Shown here: in pieces, positions 15,563-23,207 of the stretch
Numbering within the stretch: position 1 is the first letter of the stretch
Layout: each line of letters opens with the position of its first letter
DNA from: Microbacterium halophytorum
Lineage (GTDB): Bacteria; Actinomycetota; Actinomycetes; Actinomycetales; Microbacteriaceae
NCBI RefSeq assembly: GCF_002970975.1
Contig: NZ_PNFA01000005.1
Span: 248,001 to 312,000, forward strand
Reading direction: 5' to 3'
Length of the DNA: 64,000 bases
The notes under the pieces: model-generated
Databases searched by the model: none
The model's input: the letters and a program-made list of their open reading frames with translations, nothing else
Told to the model about the DNA's origin: nothing
Position numbers and translations under genes: made by a program

Positions 15563-15766
15563 TCAGGCGCTGAGATCCTCGCGGTTGTCGAAGGGGTTCT
15601 GCAGCGCGGCGGTGACGGCGCTCTCGGGCACGCGGTAGCTGCGACCGAACCGGACGGCGGGGAGGTCGCCCGAGTGCACGAGGCGATAGACGGTCATCTT
15701 CGAGACGCGCATGATGTCGGCGACTTCGGCGACCGTGAGAAAACGCACATCGGGCAACTCGGCCAT
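15563..15766 (-). CDS. Excisionase/BldC-type small HTH DNA-binding protein
   Basis: The product has 67 residues and is almost wholly one MerR-like winged helix (FLTVAEVADIMRVSKMTVYR, then LVHSGDLPAVRFGRSYRVPESAV). It closely follows Rv0500A of M. tuberculosis, which also precedes the bS22 gene. It lacks the catalytic or effector domain of larger MerR proteins, so it should bind DNA alone or as an oligomer. Despite the family label there is no integrase or att site nearby, so an excisionase role is unlikely; a conserved housekeeping or developmental regulator is more probable. Confidence 0.88.
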   Translation of the reverse strand: MAELPDVRFLTVAEVADIMRVSKMTVYRLVHSGDLPAVRFGRSYRVPESAVTAALQNPFDNREDLSA

Positions 15767-15931
15767 GGTTTCGATCTTCCTCCCCAGGTGTGGTCACGGC
15801 ATCCCGCGCGCCGGGACGGCGCCGGCGGGGCGTGACACGCGCCGCAACGGCGCTCCCTGCCCACCAACCTTAGAGGCAGAATACGGCCGAAGTAAACCCG
15901 TGTGACCGAAGTGACACCCGGCGTACGCGGG

Positions 15932-16867
15932 CTACGCCATCCGCGCCCGCGCCTCGCGGAGCGCCTGGGCCTGCGCCCTGCGCGCCTGGCGCAGCGCCTT
16001 CTCCGCCTGGCGCACCGCCTTCTCCGCCTCGGATGCGGCCTTGACCGCGGCACGGTAGCGCTTGTCGCCGGCGACGTCCGCGTCATCCGGAGTCGCCCAG
16101 TCCTCGACGAGAGCGGCAGGCGCACCGTCGGCGCGCTCCGCGAAGTAGCGCTCGAAGCCGTCGAGCAGGCGGTCGAGCGCGAAGCGGAAGGGGTCGTACG
16201 GCGAGACGAAGACGCCCGCCTCGATCGCGGCGCGCAGCCGGGGGTACTCGTCCGCCGTCACGACGGCGTCGAACAGGGCGCTCTCGCGCTCCGAGATCTC
16301 CTGCGGCGACGACCCGGTGCGCCGGGCCTCCTCGCTGTAGCCCGCCAGGACCATGCCGTTCCAACGGGCGCTCCCCGTGACGGCGAGCACGATCGCGAGC
16401 CGCTCGTCCGCCTCGATCGGGAGGCCTTCGAGGGCGCCGAGGCCGCACTCGATCCACAGCGAGGAGTTGGGCGTGATCGGCGAGCCGCTGATCGGCAGGG
16501 ACAGCAGCCACGGATGCGTGACGTAGATCGCGACCTGCTCGCGGAAGAGCACGAGCAGCTTCTCGCGCCACCCCTCGGCCTCGCGATGAGCGGGCGACGG
16601 CGCGCCAGTCGCCTCCTCCTGCATCAGCAGCAGCAGGTCGTCCTTCGCGCTCACGTACCGGTACAGCGACATCGGCGTGAACCCGAGGCGCTTGGCGACG
16701 GCGGCCATCGACACGGCGCCGATGCCCTCGGCGTCCGCGAGCTCGACCGCCGTCTCGACGATGCGCTCGACGCTCATCTCGCGCTTGGGCCCGCGCTGCG
16801 GGTCGGCGGCGACGCCCCAGGCGAGGGCGATGCCGCGGGGCAGTTCGACGGCTTCGGGATCGGTCAT
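15932..16867 (-). CDS. TetR-family transcriptional regulator
   Basis: The product has 311 residues. The N-terminal HTH (about 30-80) contains IVETAVELADAEGIGAVSMA and AVAKRLGFTPMSLYRYVSAK. The C-terminal ligand domain is of the TetR_C type found beside ABC exporters (LLSLPISGSP, ARWNGMVLAG). The last 40 residues form an Ala/Arg/Glu-rich helix (EKAVRQAEKALRQARRAQAQ) that may be a coiled coil and is not usual in the family. It is divergent from a DrrAB-type exporter, which it presumably represses through the repeats at 16890-16941. ATG at 16867 follows TAGGCT by 6 nt; GTG at 16873 is the alternative start. Confidence 0.9.
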   Translation of the reverse strand: MTDPEAVELPRGIALAWGVAADPQRGPKREMSVERIVETAVELADAEGIGAVSMAAVAKRLGFTPMSLYRYVSAKDDLLLLMQEEATGAPSPAHREAEGWREKLLVLFREQVAIYVTHPWLLSLPISGSPITPNSSLWIECGLGALEGLPIEADERLAIVLAVTGSARWNGMVLAGYSEEARRTGSSPQEISERESALFDAVVTADEYPRLRAAIEAGVFVSPYDPFRFALDRLLDGFERYFAERADGAPAALVEDWATPDDADVAGDKRYRAAVKAASEAEKAVRQAEKALRQARRAQAQALREARARMA

Positions 16868-16873
16868 GCCCAC

Positions 16874-16879
16874 AGCCTA
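16874..16879 (-). promoter_or_regulatory. -10 hexamer (TAGGCT) of the TetR gene
   Basis: TAGGCT ends 6 nt before ATG at 16867, the leaderless spacing. The direct repeats at 16890-16941 start about 10 bp upstream, where a repressor would block this promoter. Confidence 0.5.
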
Positions 16880-16889
16880 CGTTGTGTAC

Positions 16890-16941
16890 GTCATAAACAG
16901 TGTGTTACGGTCATACACAGTTAGTCGACGACGTAAACAGT
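16890..16941. promoter_or_regulatory. Candidate TetR operator: three 12-bp direct repeats at exact 20-bp spacing
   Basis: GTCATAAACAGT (16890), GTCATACACAGT (16910) and GACGTAAACAGT (16930) start exactly 20 bp apart, about two helical turns. An outer inverted pair TTGTGTAC (16882-16889) and GTACACAA (16949-16956) encloses them. The array fills the divergent promoter region between the TetR gene and the ABC ATPase gene. Confidence 0.6.
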
Positions 16942-16965
16942 TTCGGATGTACACAAGGAGGCATC

Positions 16966-17850
16966 ATGACGTCAGTCATCGAGGTGCGGGGCCTGCGAAA
17001 GGCGTTCGGCGACCACACCGTGCTCGCCGGGATCGACCTGACGGTCGAACGGGGCGAGATCTTCGCGCTGCTCGGCCCGAACGGCGCGGGCAAGACCACG
17101 ATCATCAGCGTGCTCACGACGCTCGTGCATGCGGACGAAGGCAGCGCGGTCGTCGCGGGGCACGACGTGCACCGCTCCCCCGACGGCGTGCGCGGCCGCA
17201 TCGCGCTGACGGGTCAGTCCGCCGCCGTCGATGAGGTGCTGAACGCCCGGGAGAACCTCGTGATGTTCGGGGAGCTCTCGGGCCTGAGCGGCCGGGCCGC
17301 ACGCCACCGCGCCGACGAACTGCTCGAGCGCTTCGGCCTCACCGACGCCGCCGGCCGCAGGGTCGCCACCTTCTCGGGAGGCATGCGCCGCCGCCTCGAC
17401 CTCGCGCTCAGCTTCGTCGTGCAGCCCGAGGTGCTGTTCCTCGACGAACCCACGACGGGCCTCGACACGCGCAGCCGGCGCGAGCTGTGGCACGTCATCC
17501 GGGAGCTCGCCGGTGCGGGCACGACGGTCTTCCTCACGACCCAGTACCTCGAGGAGGCCGACGAGCTCGCCGATCGGATCGCGGTGCTCTCGGGCGGCAC
17601 GATCGTCGCCTCCGGCACGGCCGCCGAGCTCAAGGAGCGCGTGGGCGGCGACGTCGTCGAACTCCGCGACGCCGCGGGCGCGCTCCTGCGCTCCGAGCCG
17701 ACGGACGGGTCGCTCGCCGGCGTCCGCCGGGCGGTGGACCTCCTCGACGCCTCCGGCGCCGAGGGCACCGTGAGCATCCGACGACCCTCGCTCGACGACG
17801 CGTTCCTCGCTCTCACGGGCGATGGCCTGCCCGTGAAGGAGGACGCATGA
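16966..17850 (+). CDS. DrrA-type ABC transporter ATP-binding protein
   Basis: The product has 294 residues. Walker A is LLGPNGAGKTT, the Q-loop region is ALTGQSAAVDEVL, the signature is FSGGMRRRLDLAL, and Walker B is VLFLDEPTTGLD. The C-terminal DrrA extension (VSIRRPSLDDAFLALTG) is the family mark of antibiotic/lipid exporters. ATG at 16966 is preceded by AAGGAGG. It powers the permease encoded 56 bp downstream; a 20-codon open frame overlapping both genes lies between them. The pair probably exports a hydrophobic drug or lipid and is controlled by the divergent TetR regulator. Confidence 0.93.
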   Translation: MTSVIEVRGLRKAFGDHTVLAGIDLTVERGEIFALLGPNGAGKTTIISVLTTLVHADEGSAVVAGHDVHRSPDGVRGRIALTGQSAAVDEVLNARENLVMFGELSGLSGRAARHRADELLERFGLTDAAGRRVATFSGGMRRRLDLALSFVVQPEVLFLDEPTTGLDTRSRRELWHVIRELAGAGTTVFLTTQYLEEADELADRIAVLSGGTIVASGTAAELKERVGGDVVELRDAAGALLRSEPTDGSLAGVRRAVDLLDASGAEGTVSIRRPSLDDAFLALTGDGLPVKEDA

Positions 17851-17909
17851 CCGCCTCAGGCCGCCACCGCCGCCCGACCCGCACCGCCGCCCTGAAGGAG
17901 GCATCATGA
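17847..17909 (+). other. 20-codon open frame bridging the two ABC genes
   Basis: ATG of this frame overlaps the stop of the ATPase gene, and its TGA overlaps the ATG of the permease gene. The predicted peptide is basic (MTASGRHRRPTRTAALKEAS). It contains the permease ribosome binding site (GGAGG). It could relay translating ribosomes between the two genes; it may equally be chance. Confidence 0.3.
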
Positions 17910-18724
17910 CCACGACGACTGCCCCGACCGCGCCGACGGCGCCCGGCCCCGCCATCCGGCCGCGCCTGCGAGGCCTCACCGCCGAACGCATCTTCATCGG
18001 CCGCGCGATGCGGCACTCGTTCCGCGACGCCGAGTCTCTGCTGATGAGCGTCGTCCTGCCCGTGATGATCATGCTGATGATGACGTTCGTCTTCGGCGGC
18101 GCGATCGACCCGAGCGGCGGCTATGTCGATTACGTCGTACCGGGCACGATCCTCACCTGCGCCGGCTTCGGCGCAGCGACGACCGCGACCTTCGTGGCGA
18201 ATGACATGAGCCGCGGCATCATCGACCGGTTCCGGACGATGCCGCTCCGTGCCGGCGCCGTCCTCACGGGACACGTCATCGCGAGCCTCGCTCGAAACCT
18301 GCTCGCGACCGGCGTCGTGATCCTCGTCGCGCTCGCAATCGGCTTCCGACCAGACGGGGGCCTGAGCGGGTGGCTCGTCGCGATCGGCATGATCGCCCTC
18401 TGGATCCTCGCGATCACCTACCTGTTCGCCTCGATCGGCCTCGCCGCTGGGTCCGCCGAGGCGGCCAGCGGCTACGGCTTCATCCTGCTGTTCCTTCCGT
18501 ACCTTTCCAGTGGCTTCGTCCCGCTCGAGACGATGCCCGACTGGCTGCGCCCGATCGCCGAACACCAGCCGGTGACGCCCGTGATCGAGACGATCCGCGC
18601 GGGCATGATGGGCACCGACGCGGGGCTGCAGCCGCTCTGGGCCGTGCTGTGGTGCGTCGGCATCCTCGCGGTCGCAGCCGTGTGGGGCGCATGGCTCTTC
18701 GCGCGCCGCGCGGGGCGCCGCTGA
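17906..18724 (+). CDS. DrrB-type ABC-2 permease
   Basis: The product has 272 residues with six membrane helices after a Pro/Thr-rich N-terminus. The ABC-2 hallmarks are present: FRDAESLLMSVVLPVMIMLM in the first helix, DYVVPGTILTCAGFG, and the late LPYLSSGFVPLETMPDWLRP block with EHQPVTPVIETIRA, as in DrrB/ABC-2 exporters. It forms the membrane channel for the upstream ATPase. A GGAGG site lies 5 nt before ATG. Transcription probably ends at the 16-bp hairpin starting 15 bp downstream. Cargo is unknown. Confidence 0.92.
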   Translation: MTTTTAPTAPTAPGPAIRPRLRGLTAERIFIGRAMRHSFRDAESLLMSVVLPVMIMLMMTFVFGGAIDPSGGYVDYVVPGTILTCAGFGAATTATFVANDMSRGIIDRFRTMPLRAGAVLTGHVIASLARNLLATGVVILVALAIGFRPDGGLSGWLVAIGMIALWILAITYLFASIGLAAGSAEAASGYGFILLFLPYLSSGFVPLETMPDWLRPIAEHQPVTPVIETIRAGMMGTDAGLQPLWAVLWCVGILAVAAVWGAWLFARRAGRR

Positions 18725-18738
18725 CGCCGAGCACGCCA

Positions 18739-18773
18739 GGGCACGCCGTCCGCGAGGCGCGGATGGCGTGCCC
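18739..18773 (+). terminator. Long-stem terminator after the ABC permease
   Basis: GGGCACGCC (18739-18747) pairs with GGCGTGCCC (18765-18773) and the inner TCCGCG pairs with CGCGGA, giving a nearly perfect 16-bp stem with a 3-nt loop. The right arm is also the first part of the 109-bp tandem repeat. Confidence 0.7.
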
Positions 18774-19104
18774 GGGCATCCCCGACACAGACGAGCGGCG
18801 CCCGGGTGCGTCAGCCGCAAGGCGGACGAAGGAGCGGGCCACCAGGCCAGCGACTGAGGACAACGCAGCGGATGGCATGCCCGGGCATCCCCGACACAGA
18901 CGAGCGGCGCCCGGGTGCGTCAGCCGCAAGGCGGACGAAGGAGCGGGCCACCAGGCCAGCGACTGAGGACAACGCAGCGGATGGCGTGCCCGGGCATCCC
19001 CGACACAGACGAGCGGCGCCCGGGTGCGTCAGCCGCCAGGCGGACGAAGGAGCGGGCCACCAGGCCAGCGACTGAGGACAACGCAGCGGATGGCGTGCCC
19101 GGGC
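18761..19104 (+). repeat. 109-bp tandem repeat, three full copies plus a partial fourth
   Basis: Copies start at 18761, 18870, 18979 and 19088 and are nearly identical (for example GGATGGCGTGCCC against GGATGGCATGCCC). They fill almost all of the 385-bp gap between the convergent ABC permease and response regulator genes. Each begins with the right arm of the upstream terminator and ends GGCCAGCGACTGAGGACAAC. Open frames running through them are a by-product of a repeat length that is not a multiple of three. No protein or RNA gene is recognised here. Confidence 0.95.
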
Positions 19105-19109
19105 GTCGC

Positions 19110-19715
19110 TCAGAGCCAGCCGCGGTCGCGGGCGATGCGGGCGGCCTCGCTCCGGGTCGCCGCCCCGGTCTTCGCGATCGCGGCGCTGGCGTAGTTGCGC
19201 ACCGTGCCGGCCGAGAGGTGCACGGCGGCCGCAACCTGCGCGACGGTGCCGCCGTCCAGCGACGCCCGCAGCACGTCGCGCTCGCGGTCGGTCAGCGGGC
19301 TCGCGCCGTCGAGCAGCGACTCGGTCGCGAGCGCCGGGTCGATGACCCGCTCGCCGCGGTGCACGCGCCGCACCGCCTCCGCCAGCTCGGCGGACGGCGT
19401 GTCCTTCACGACGAAGCCGCTCGCGCCGGCCTCGAGCGCGCGCCGCACGTAGCCGGGCCTGCCGAAGGTCGTCACGATGATGCTCCGGATGCCGGGTGCC
19501 CGCTCGCGGAGCGCCGCGGCGGCCGCGATGCCGTCGCCGCCCGGCATCTCGACGTCGAGCAGGCAGACGTCGGCGCCCGCGGCGAGCGCCGCATCGACGA
19601 CCTCGTCGCCGCGCCCGACCTCCGCTGCCACCTCGATATCGGCTTCGAGGCCCAGGAGGGCGGCGAGGGCGCCGCGCACGAGCGCCTGGTCATCCGCCAG
19701 CAGGATCCGGATCAC
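19110..19715 (-). CDS. NarL/DesR-type LuxR response regulator
   Basis: The product has 201 residues. The receiver domain has acidic residues D8-D9, phospho-acceptor D54 (CLLDVEMPGGDG) and switch Lys in GFVVKD. The LuxR HTH is LTDRERDVLRASLDGGTVAQ, then VAAAVHLSAGTVRNYASAA. It has the compact DesR layout. The GTG start at 19715 follows GGGGGA. It lies 91 bp after the kinase gene in the same orientation and probably regulates the ABC-2 exporter genes upstream. Confidence 0.9.
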   Translation of the reverse strand: MIRILLADDQALVRGALAALLGLEADIEVAAEVGRGDEVVDAALAAGADVCLLDVEMPGGDGIAAAAALRERAPGIRSIIVTTFGRPGYVRRALEAGASGFVVKDTPSAELAEAVRRVHRGERVIDPALATESLLDGASPLTDRERDVLRASLDGGTVAQVAAAVHLSAGTVRNYASAAIAKTGAATRSEAARIARDRGWL

Positions 19716-19806
19716 GATCGTCCCCCTTCGTCCGCGCCGTGCGGCGCCCGCACCCCCGCGGGGCCGCGCCGGGGCACCCGTCCGCCGCACACGGGCGTCC
19801 GCCCGC

Positions 19807-20982
19807 TCACCAGCGCACCTCGATCCGCGCCCCGGGGCGCCGCACCGGCCCTGCGGTGCGCGCCCCGAGGAACTCGGGCGACGCCGGACCGACCACCATG
19901 CGCGCGCCCGCACCCTCGACCCGCTCGCGCAGGCCGCGCATGCCGTTCGCCGCCGCGTCCAGGTCGATCCCGATGCCGTCGTCCTCGATCGCGACGCCAT
20001 CCGTTCTGAGCGTCACGGCGCACCGCGCCGCGGCCGAGTGGCGCACGACGTTCGTGACGGCCTCGCGCAGCACCCAGGCCACGACGATCCGGTACCGAGG
20101 GTCGACGACGTCGGGCTCACCGGGCAGCTCGGCTTCGATCCCCGCGGCGCGCAGTGCGTCGCCGGCCGCGAGGAGCTCGTCGCCCAACCTGGCGACGCGC
20201 AGGCCCGAGACCGTCGCGCGGACTTCGGCGAGCGCCTCGCGCGACAGGCTCCGGATCTGGGCGAGCTCCGACTTGGCCCTCTCGGGGTCGGCGTCGACGA
20301 GCCGCTCGGCCAGCTCGGCCTTGACCGTCACGATCGTGAGGCTGTGGCCCAGCACGTCGTGGACGTCGCGCGCGACCCGCTCGCGCTCCGCGACGAGCAC
20401 GGCCTGGCGCTCGACGGTGTCGTGGCGCTCCTGCGCGGCCGTGATGATCCGGATCAGTCCCGTCGAGAAGAGCACGATCGCCGGCGGCATGAAGAGCACG
20501 TAGTACGCGTACACGTCGGGAGCCATCAGGATGACCGCGGCGAGCACGATGTACTGGGCCAGCAGGATCGCGACCGCCTGCACGACGGCCCGGCGCACCG
20601 GCCCGGCGAACATCGCGATCGAGATCAGGAACGCGCCGGCCCCGAGCGCGCCCGGTCCGACGAGGAACGCGGCGGCGATCATCAGCACCGTCATCACGGC
20701 GAGCCCGATGTAACCCCTGCGACCGGCGGTGATCCAGTCGCGCGTGCGGATCATCCAGGCGTACGTCGCGATGTAGACCGCCGCGTAGAGCAGGAGCAGC
20801 GCCGTCCCCGCGATGCGTCGCCAGTCGGCGACAGGGGCCTCCGACGCGGCGGCGATCGGGAAGAGCATGAACACGACCCACACGGCGCCGAGGACCCACG
20901 AGAACCGCGCCCAGGGGTCGCGCGAACCGCGCGCGCCGGGCCTCCGGAGCACGGGCCCATCCGGGGCCGCAGGCTTCGTCAT
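19807..20982 (-). CDS. DesK-type sensor histidine kinase
   Basis: The product has 391 residues. Five or six membrane helices fill residues 25-180 with little external sequence. The HisKA_3 helix is VAERERVARDVHDVLGHSLT with the phospho-acceptor His. The ATPase part has WVLREAVTNVVRHS (N box) and IEDDGIGID. This is the DesK/YdfH type that senses membrane state. GGGAGGA precedes ATG at 20982. Its likely partner is the LuxR regulator just downstream. A 333-bp gap with repeated inverted elements separates it from the ABC permease gene upstream. Confidence 0.9.
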   Translation of the reverse strand: MTKPAAPDGPVLRRPGARGSRDPWARFSWVLGAVWVVFMLFPIAAASEAPVADWRRIAGTALLLLYAAVYIATYAWMIRTRDWITAGRRGYIGLAVMTVLMIAAAFLVGPGALGAGAFLISIAMFAGPVRRAVVQAVAILLAQYIVLAAVILMAPDVYAYYVLFMPPAIVLFSTGLIRIITAAQERHDTVERQAVLVAERERVARDVHDVLGHSLTIVTVKAELAERLVDADPERAKSELAQIRSLSREALAEVRATVSGLRVARLGDELLAAGDALRAAGIEAELPGEPDVVDPRYRIVVAWVLREAVTNVVRHSAAARCAVTLRTDGVAIEDDGIGIDLDAAANGMRGLRERVEGAGARMVVGPASPEFLGARTAGPVRRPGARIEVRW

Positions 20983-21041
20983 CGTTCCTCCCCGCCCCAT
21001 CCTGTCAGCCGGCGGTTCCCCCAGCGCGCTCGATCCGGCCG

Positions 21042-21144
21042 GCCGTGCACAACGCAGTCGCTCTCGGACGGCGGCCCCTCCGAAGTCCGGGACCCCGCGG
21101 GCACCCGGCCGCCGACGATGAGGATCGACTGCGCAATGCACGCC
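21042..21144. repeat. 103-bp inverted-repeat element, family E, copy 1
   Basis: Left arm 21042-21059 (CCGTGCACAACGCAGTC) and right arm 21127-21144 pair imperfectly around a 67-bp GC-rich spacer. Copy 2 starts 162 bp further on and its spacer is recognisably related. Confidence 0.75.
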
Positions 21145-21203
21145 GTGCCGTGCCGCGCGCCCGCGGCGCCGACGTGTGCTGCCGCGCCACAGCACAAGCA
21201 CGG

Positions 21204-21306
21204 TCCGTGCACAACGCAGTCATTCTGAGGCGGCGACCTCGCCGAGATCCAGGAGCCCCGTGGCCCCCGCCCCGGCCCGATCGGAGCCTGACTGCGTTGT
21301 GCACGG
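21204..21306. repeat. 103-bp inverted-repeat element, family E, copy 2
   Basis: Arms CCGTGCACAACGCAGTCA (21205-21222) and its exact complement (21289-21306) flank a 66-bp spacer. With copy 1 it occupies most of the 333-bp gap between the ABC permease and kinase genes. There is no transposase frame inside. Confidence 0.8.
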
Positions 21307-21315
21307 CGTCCGGCT

Positions 21316-22086
21316 TCACTGCCGAGCGCGGCCGCGGCGGGCGAGCACGATCGTCCCGACGATGAACAGCGACGCCCAGAGCACGAGGTTCAGGACGAGC
21401 GCCCACAGCGGGTCCGCGGCCGGCACCTCGTCGGCCGGCGGGCCCATCATGGCGGGTTCGCCGTCGGTCTGCGGGTACCTCGCCAGCGCGACGTAGCCGT
21501 ACAGCGGCGTGAAGCGCGCGATCTCGAGCAGCACGCCGCTGAGCGGGAAGAACACATTGCCGAGGAAGCCCAGGATGACGAGCGAGCCGGAGGCCGCCGC
21601 GACGGCGCCCTCGCTGCGGAACAGGTAGCCGGCGAGCAGGCCGTAGAAGCTGAACACGGCGGCGCCGAGCACGACGACGGCGGCGCTCAAGGCCCACACA
21701 TGCGGCTCCGCCTCGGCACCCGTGAACGCGCCGATCGCGTAGATGATCGCGACGGGGATGAGCGAGATCGTGAAGCCGACGCCCGCCTTCGTCAGCACCA
21801 GCGCGCTGTCCCTCATCGGCGTGAGCCCGAGCTGGCGGCCCCACCCCTGCATCTGCTCGACGGCGGCCGTGCCCCCGACACCGACCGTCGCGGTGATGGC
21901 TCCGTATGCCGCCATGCCGACCATCACGTAGAAGGCGACGTTGCCGTTCCCGAACTCCATCTCGCCGTACGACTGCACGGCGCCGAAGATGATGTACAGG
22001 ATCGCGGGCAGCACCGCGACGAAGAACATCGTCACCACGTCGCGGATGACGCGCGTGATCTCGATCCGGTAGTAGGTGGGGTTCAT
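21316..22086 (-). CDS. ABC-2 type permease
   Basis: The product has 256 residues and six membrane helices. Features include RIEITRVIRDVVTMFFVAVL at the N-terminus, the long GYGEMEFGNGNVAFYVMVGM-type second block, and the helix pair SGSLVILGFLGNVFFPLSG before the last loop. The overall shape is that of ABC-2 exporters of the NatB/YhaP kind. ATG at 22086 overlaps the ATPase stop (ATGA), so the pair is coupled. Cargo is unknown. The nearby DesK/DesR-like pair suggests export of a lipid or antimicrobial peptide in response to membrane stress. Confidence 0.87.
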   Translation of the reverse strand: MNPTYYRIEITRVIRDVVTMFFVAVLPAILYIIFGAVQSYGEMEFGNGNVAFYVMVGMAAYGAITATVGVGGTAAVEQMQGWGRQLGLTPMRDSALVLTKAGVGFTISLIPVAIIYAIGAFTGAEAEPHVWALSAAVVVLGAAVFSFYGLLAGYLFRSEGAVAAASGSLVILGFLGNVFFPLSGVLLEIARFTPLYGYVALARYPQTDGEPAMMGPPADEVPAADPLWALVLNLVLWASLFIVGTIVLARRGRARQ

Positions 22087-23045
22087 CGCTCGCGCTCCTT
22101 CGTGTCGGTCAGCGCCGAGAAGGCGTCGTCGAGGCTGCCCGCGGAGATCTCGAGGTCCCGCGCACCGATGTCGCCCAGCAGCAGTCGGGCGATCGCGTCG
22201 GAGTCGCCCGTGCGCACGAGGAGGCGACCGGCGTCGGCCTCTACCTCCGCGCCCGCGCGCTCGAGCCGGACCACGGCATCCGGGACCGCCGCCTCGTCTA
22301 CGTACGCCGTGACGCGCCGACCGGTCGCCGTCGCGCGGATCTCGGCCGTCGTGCCGTCGGCGACGACGCGGCCTCCGGCCATCATCACGATGCGCTGCGC
22401 GAAGGAGTCGGCCTCCTCGAGGTAGTGCGTCGCGAACACCACGGTGCGGCCGTTGCGGGCGTCCTCGCGCATGGTGTCCCAGAACGCGCGGCGCGCCGTG
22501 ACGTCCATGCCGGCCGTGGGCTCGTCGAGCACGAGGAAGTCCGGATCGGGCAGCAGCGCGAGAGCGAACCGGAGCCGCTGCTGCTCGCCGCCCGAGCATT
22601 TCGACACCCGCCGCCTTGCGAGGTCGGTGACGCCGGCACGCGCCATCGCCTCGTCGACTCCGAGCGGGTTGTCGAACGTCGACGCTATCAGGGCGACGGT
22701 CTCGCGCACCGTCAGGTCGCGCAGCAGGCCGCCCGACTGCAGGACCGCCGACACCCGCCCCGCGCGCACGGCGCGCCGCGGCGGGCCACCGAACACCGAC
22801 ACGTCGCCGTCCGTCGGGTTCGTGAGCCCGAGCACCATGTCGAGCGTCGTCGTCTTTCCGGCGCCGTTCGGCCCGAGCAGCGCGACGATCTCGCCCTGCC
22901 GGATGTCGAGGTCGACGCCGTCGACGGCTCGGAACGCGCCGGAAGAGGTGCGGAACTCCTTCACGACGGCTCGGAGGGAGACCGCTCCTGGTTGGGTGCG
23001 TGCGCTCGGCGGTGAGGCCGCCGATGCCTGTGCCATCTCGTCCAT
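22083..23045 (-). CDS. ABC transporter ATP-binding protein
   Basis: The product has 320 residues. Walker A is LLGPNGAGKTT, the signature is KCSGGEQQRLRFALA, Walker B is FLVLDEPTAGMD, and the switch His lies in ATHYLEEAD. A C-terminal domain of about 90 residues with ISAGSLDDAFSALT is of the DrrA/NatA kind. The first 25 residues are low-complexity. The start is uncertain: ATG at 23045, ATG at 23036 and GTG at 23051 are all possible and none has a strong ribosome binding site. It is coupled to the permease by ATGA and forms its motor. Confidence 0.9.
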   Translation of the reverse strand: MDEMAQASAASPPSARTQPGAVSLRAVVKEFRTSSGAFRAVDGVDLDIRQGEIVALLGPNGAGKTTTLDMVLGLTNPTDGDVSVFGGPPRRAVRAGRVSAVLQSGGLLRDLTVRETVALIASTFDNPLGVDEAMARAGVTDLARRRVSKCSGGEQQRLRFALALLPDPDFLVLDEPTAGMDVTARRAFWDTMREDARNGRTVVFATHYLEEADSFAQRIVMMAGGRVVADGTTAEIRATATGRRVTAYVDEAAVPDAVVRLERAGAEVEADAGRLLVRTGDSDAIARLLLGDIGARDLEISAGSLDDAFSALTDTKERER

Positions 23046-23207
23046 GCCCACCAGCCAACCGGCCTCGGCGGGCGAGCGCCAGGCCCCGTCGTCACGACTC
23101 CCAGGTGACAGATGTCATCCGGATGCCGGCGAAGTCCTGCGCGCGGCGATTCGTGCCGTATCGCAAGGCCGACGAGGGAGGCGTGCTCGGAGCTACGCTC
23201 CTTCGAC

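Noticed and set aside
15563..15766. Phage excisionase
   Set aside because: The HTH is of excisionase type, but there is no integrase, att repeat or phage gene; the position next to bS22 matches a conserved chromosomal pair.
18806..19075. Open frames running through the 109-bp tandem repeats
   Set aside because: They arise because 109 is not a multiple of three and the unit lacks stops in some frames; no ribosome binding site, no protein family and convergent real genes on both sides.
18761..19104. CRISPR-like array
   Set aside because: The copies are 109 bp long and directly adjacent, with no unique spacers and no cas genes nearby.
21005..21844. Minus-strand frame covering the family E repeats
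   Set aside because: It overlaps the real permease gene in a different frame and is low-complexity Arg/Ala; the repeats explain the open frame.
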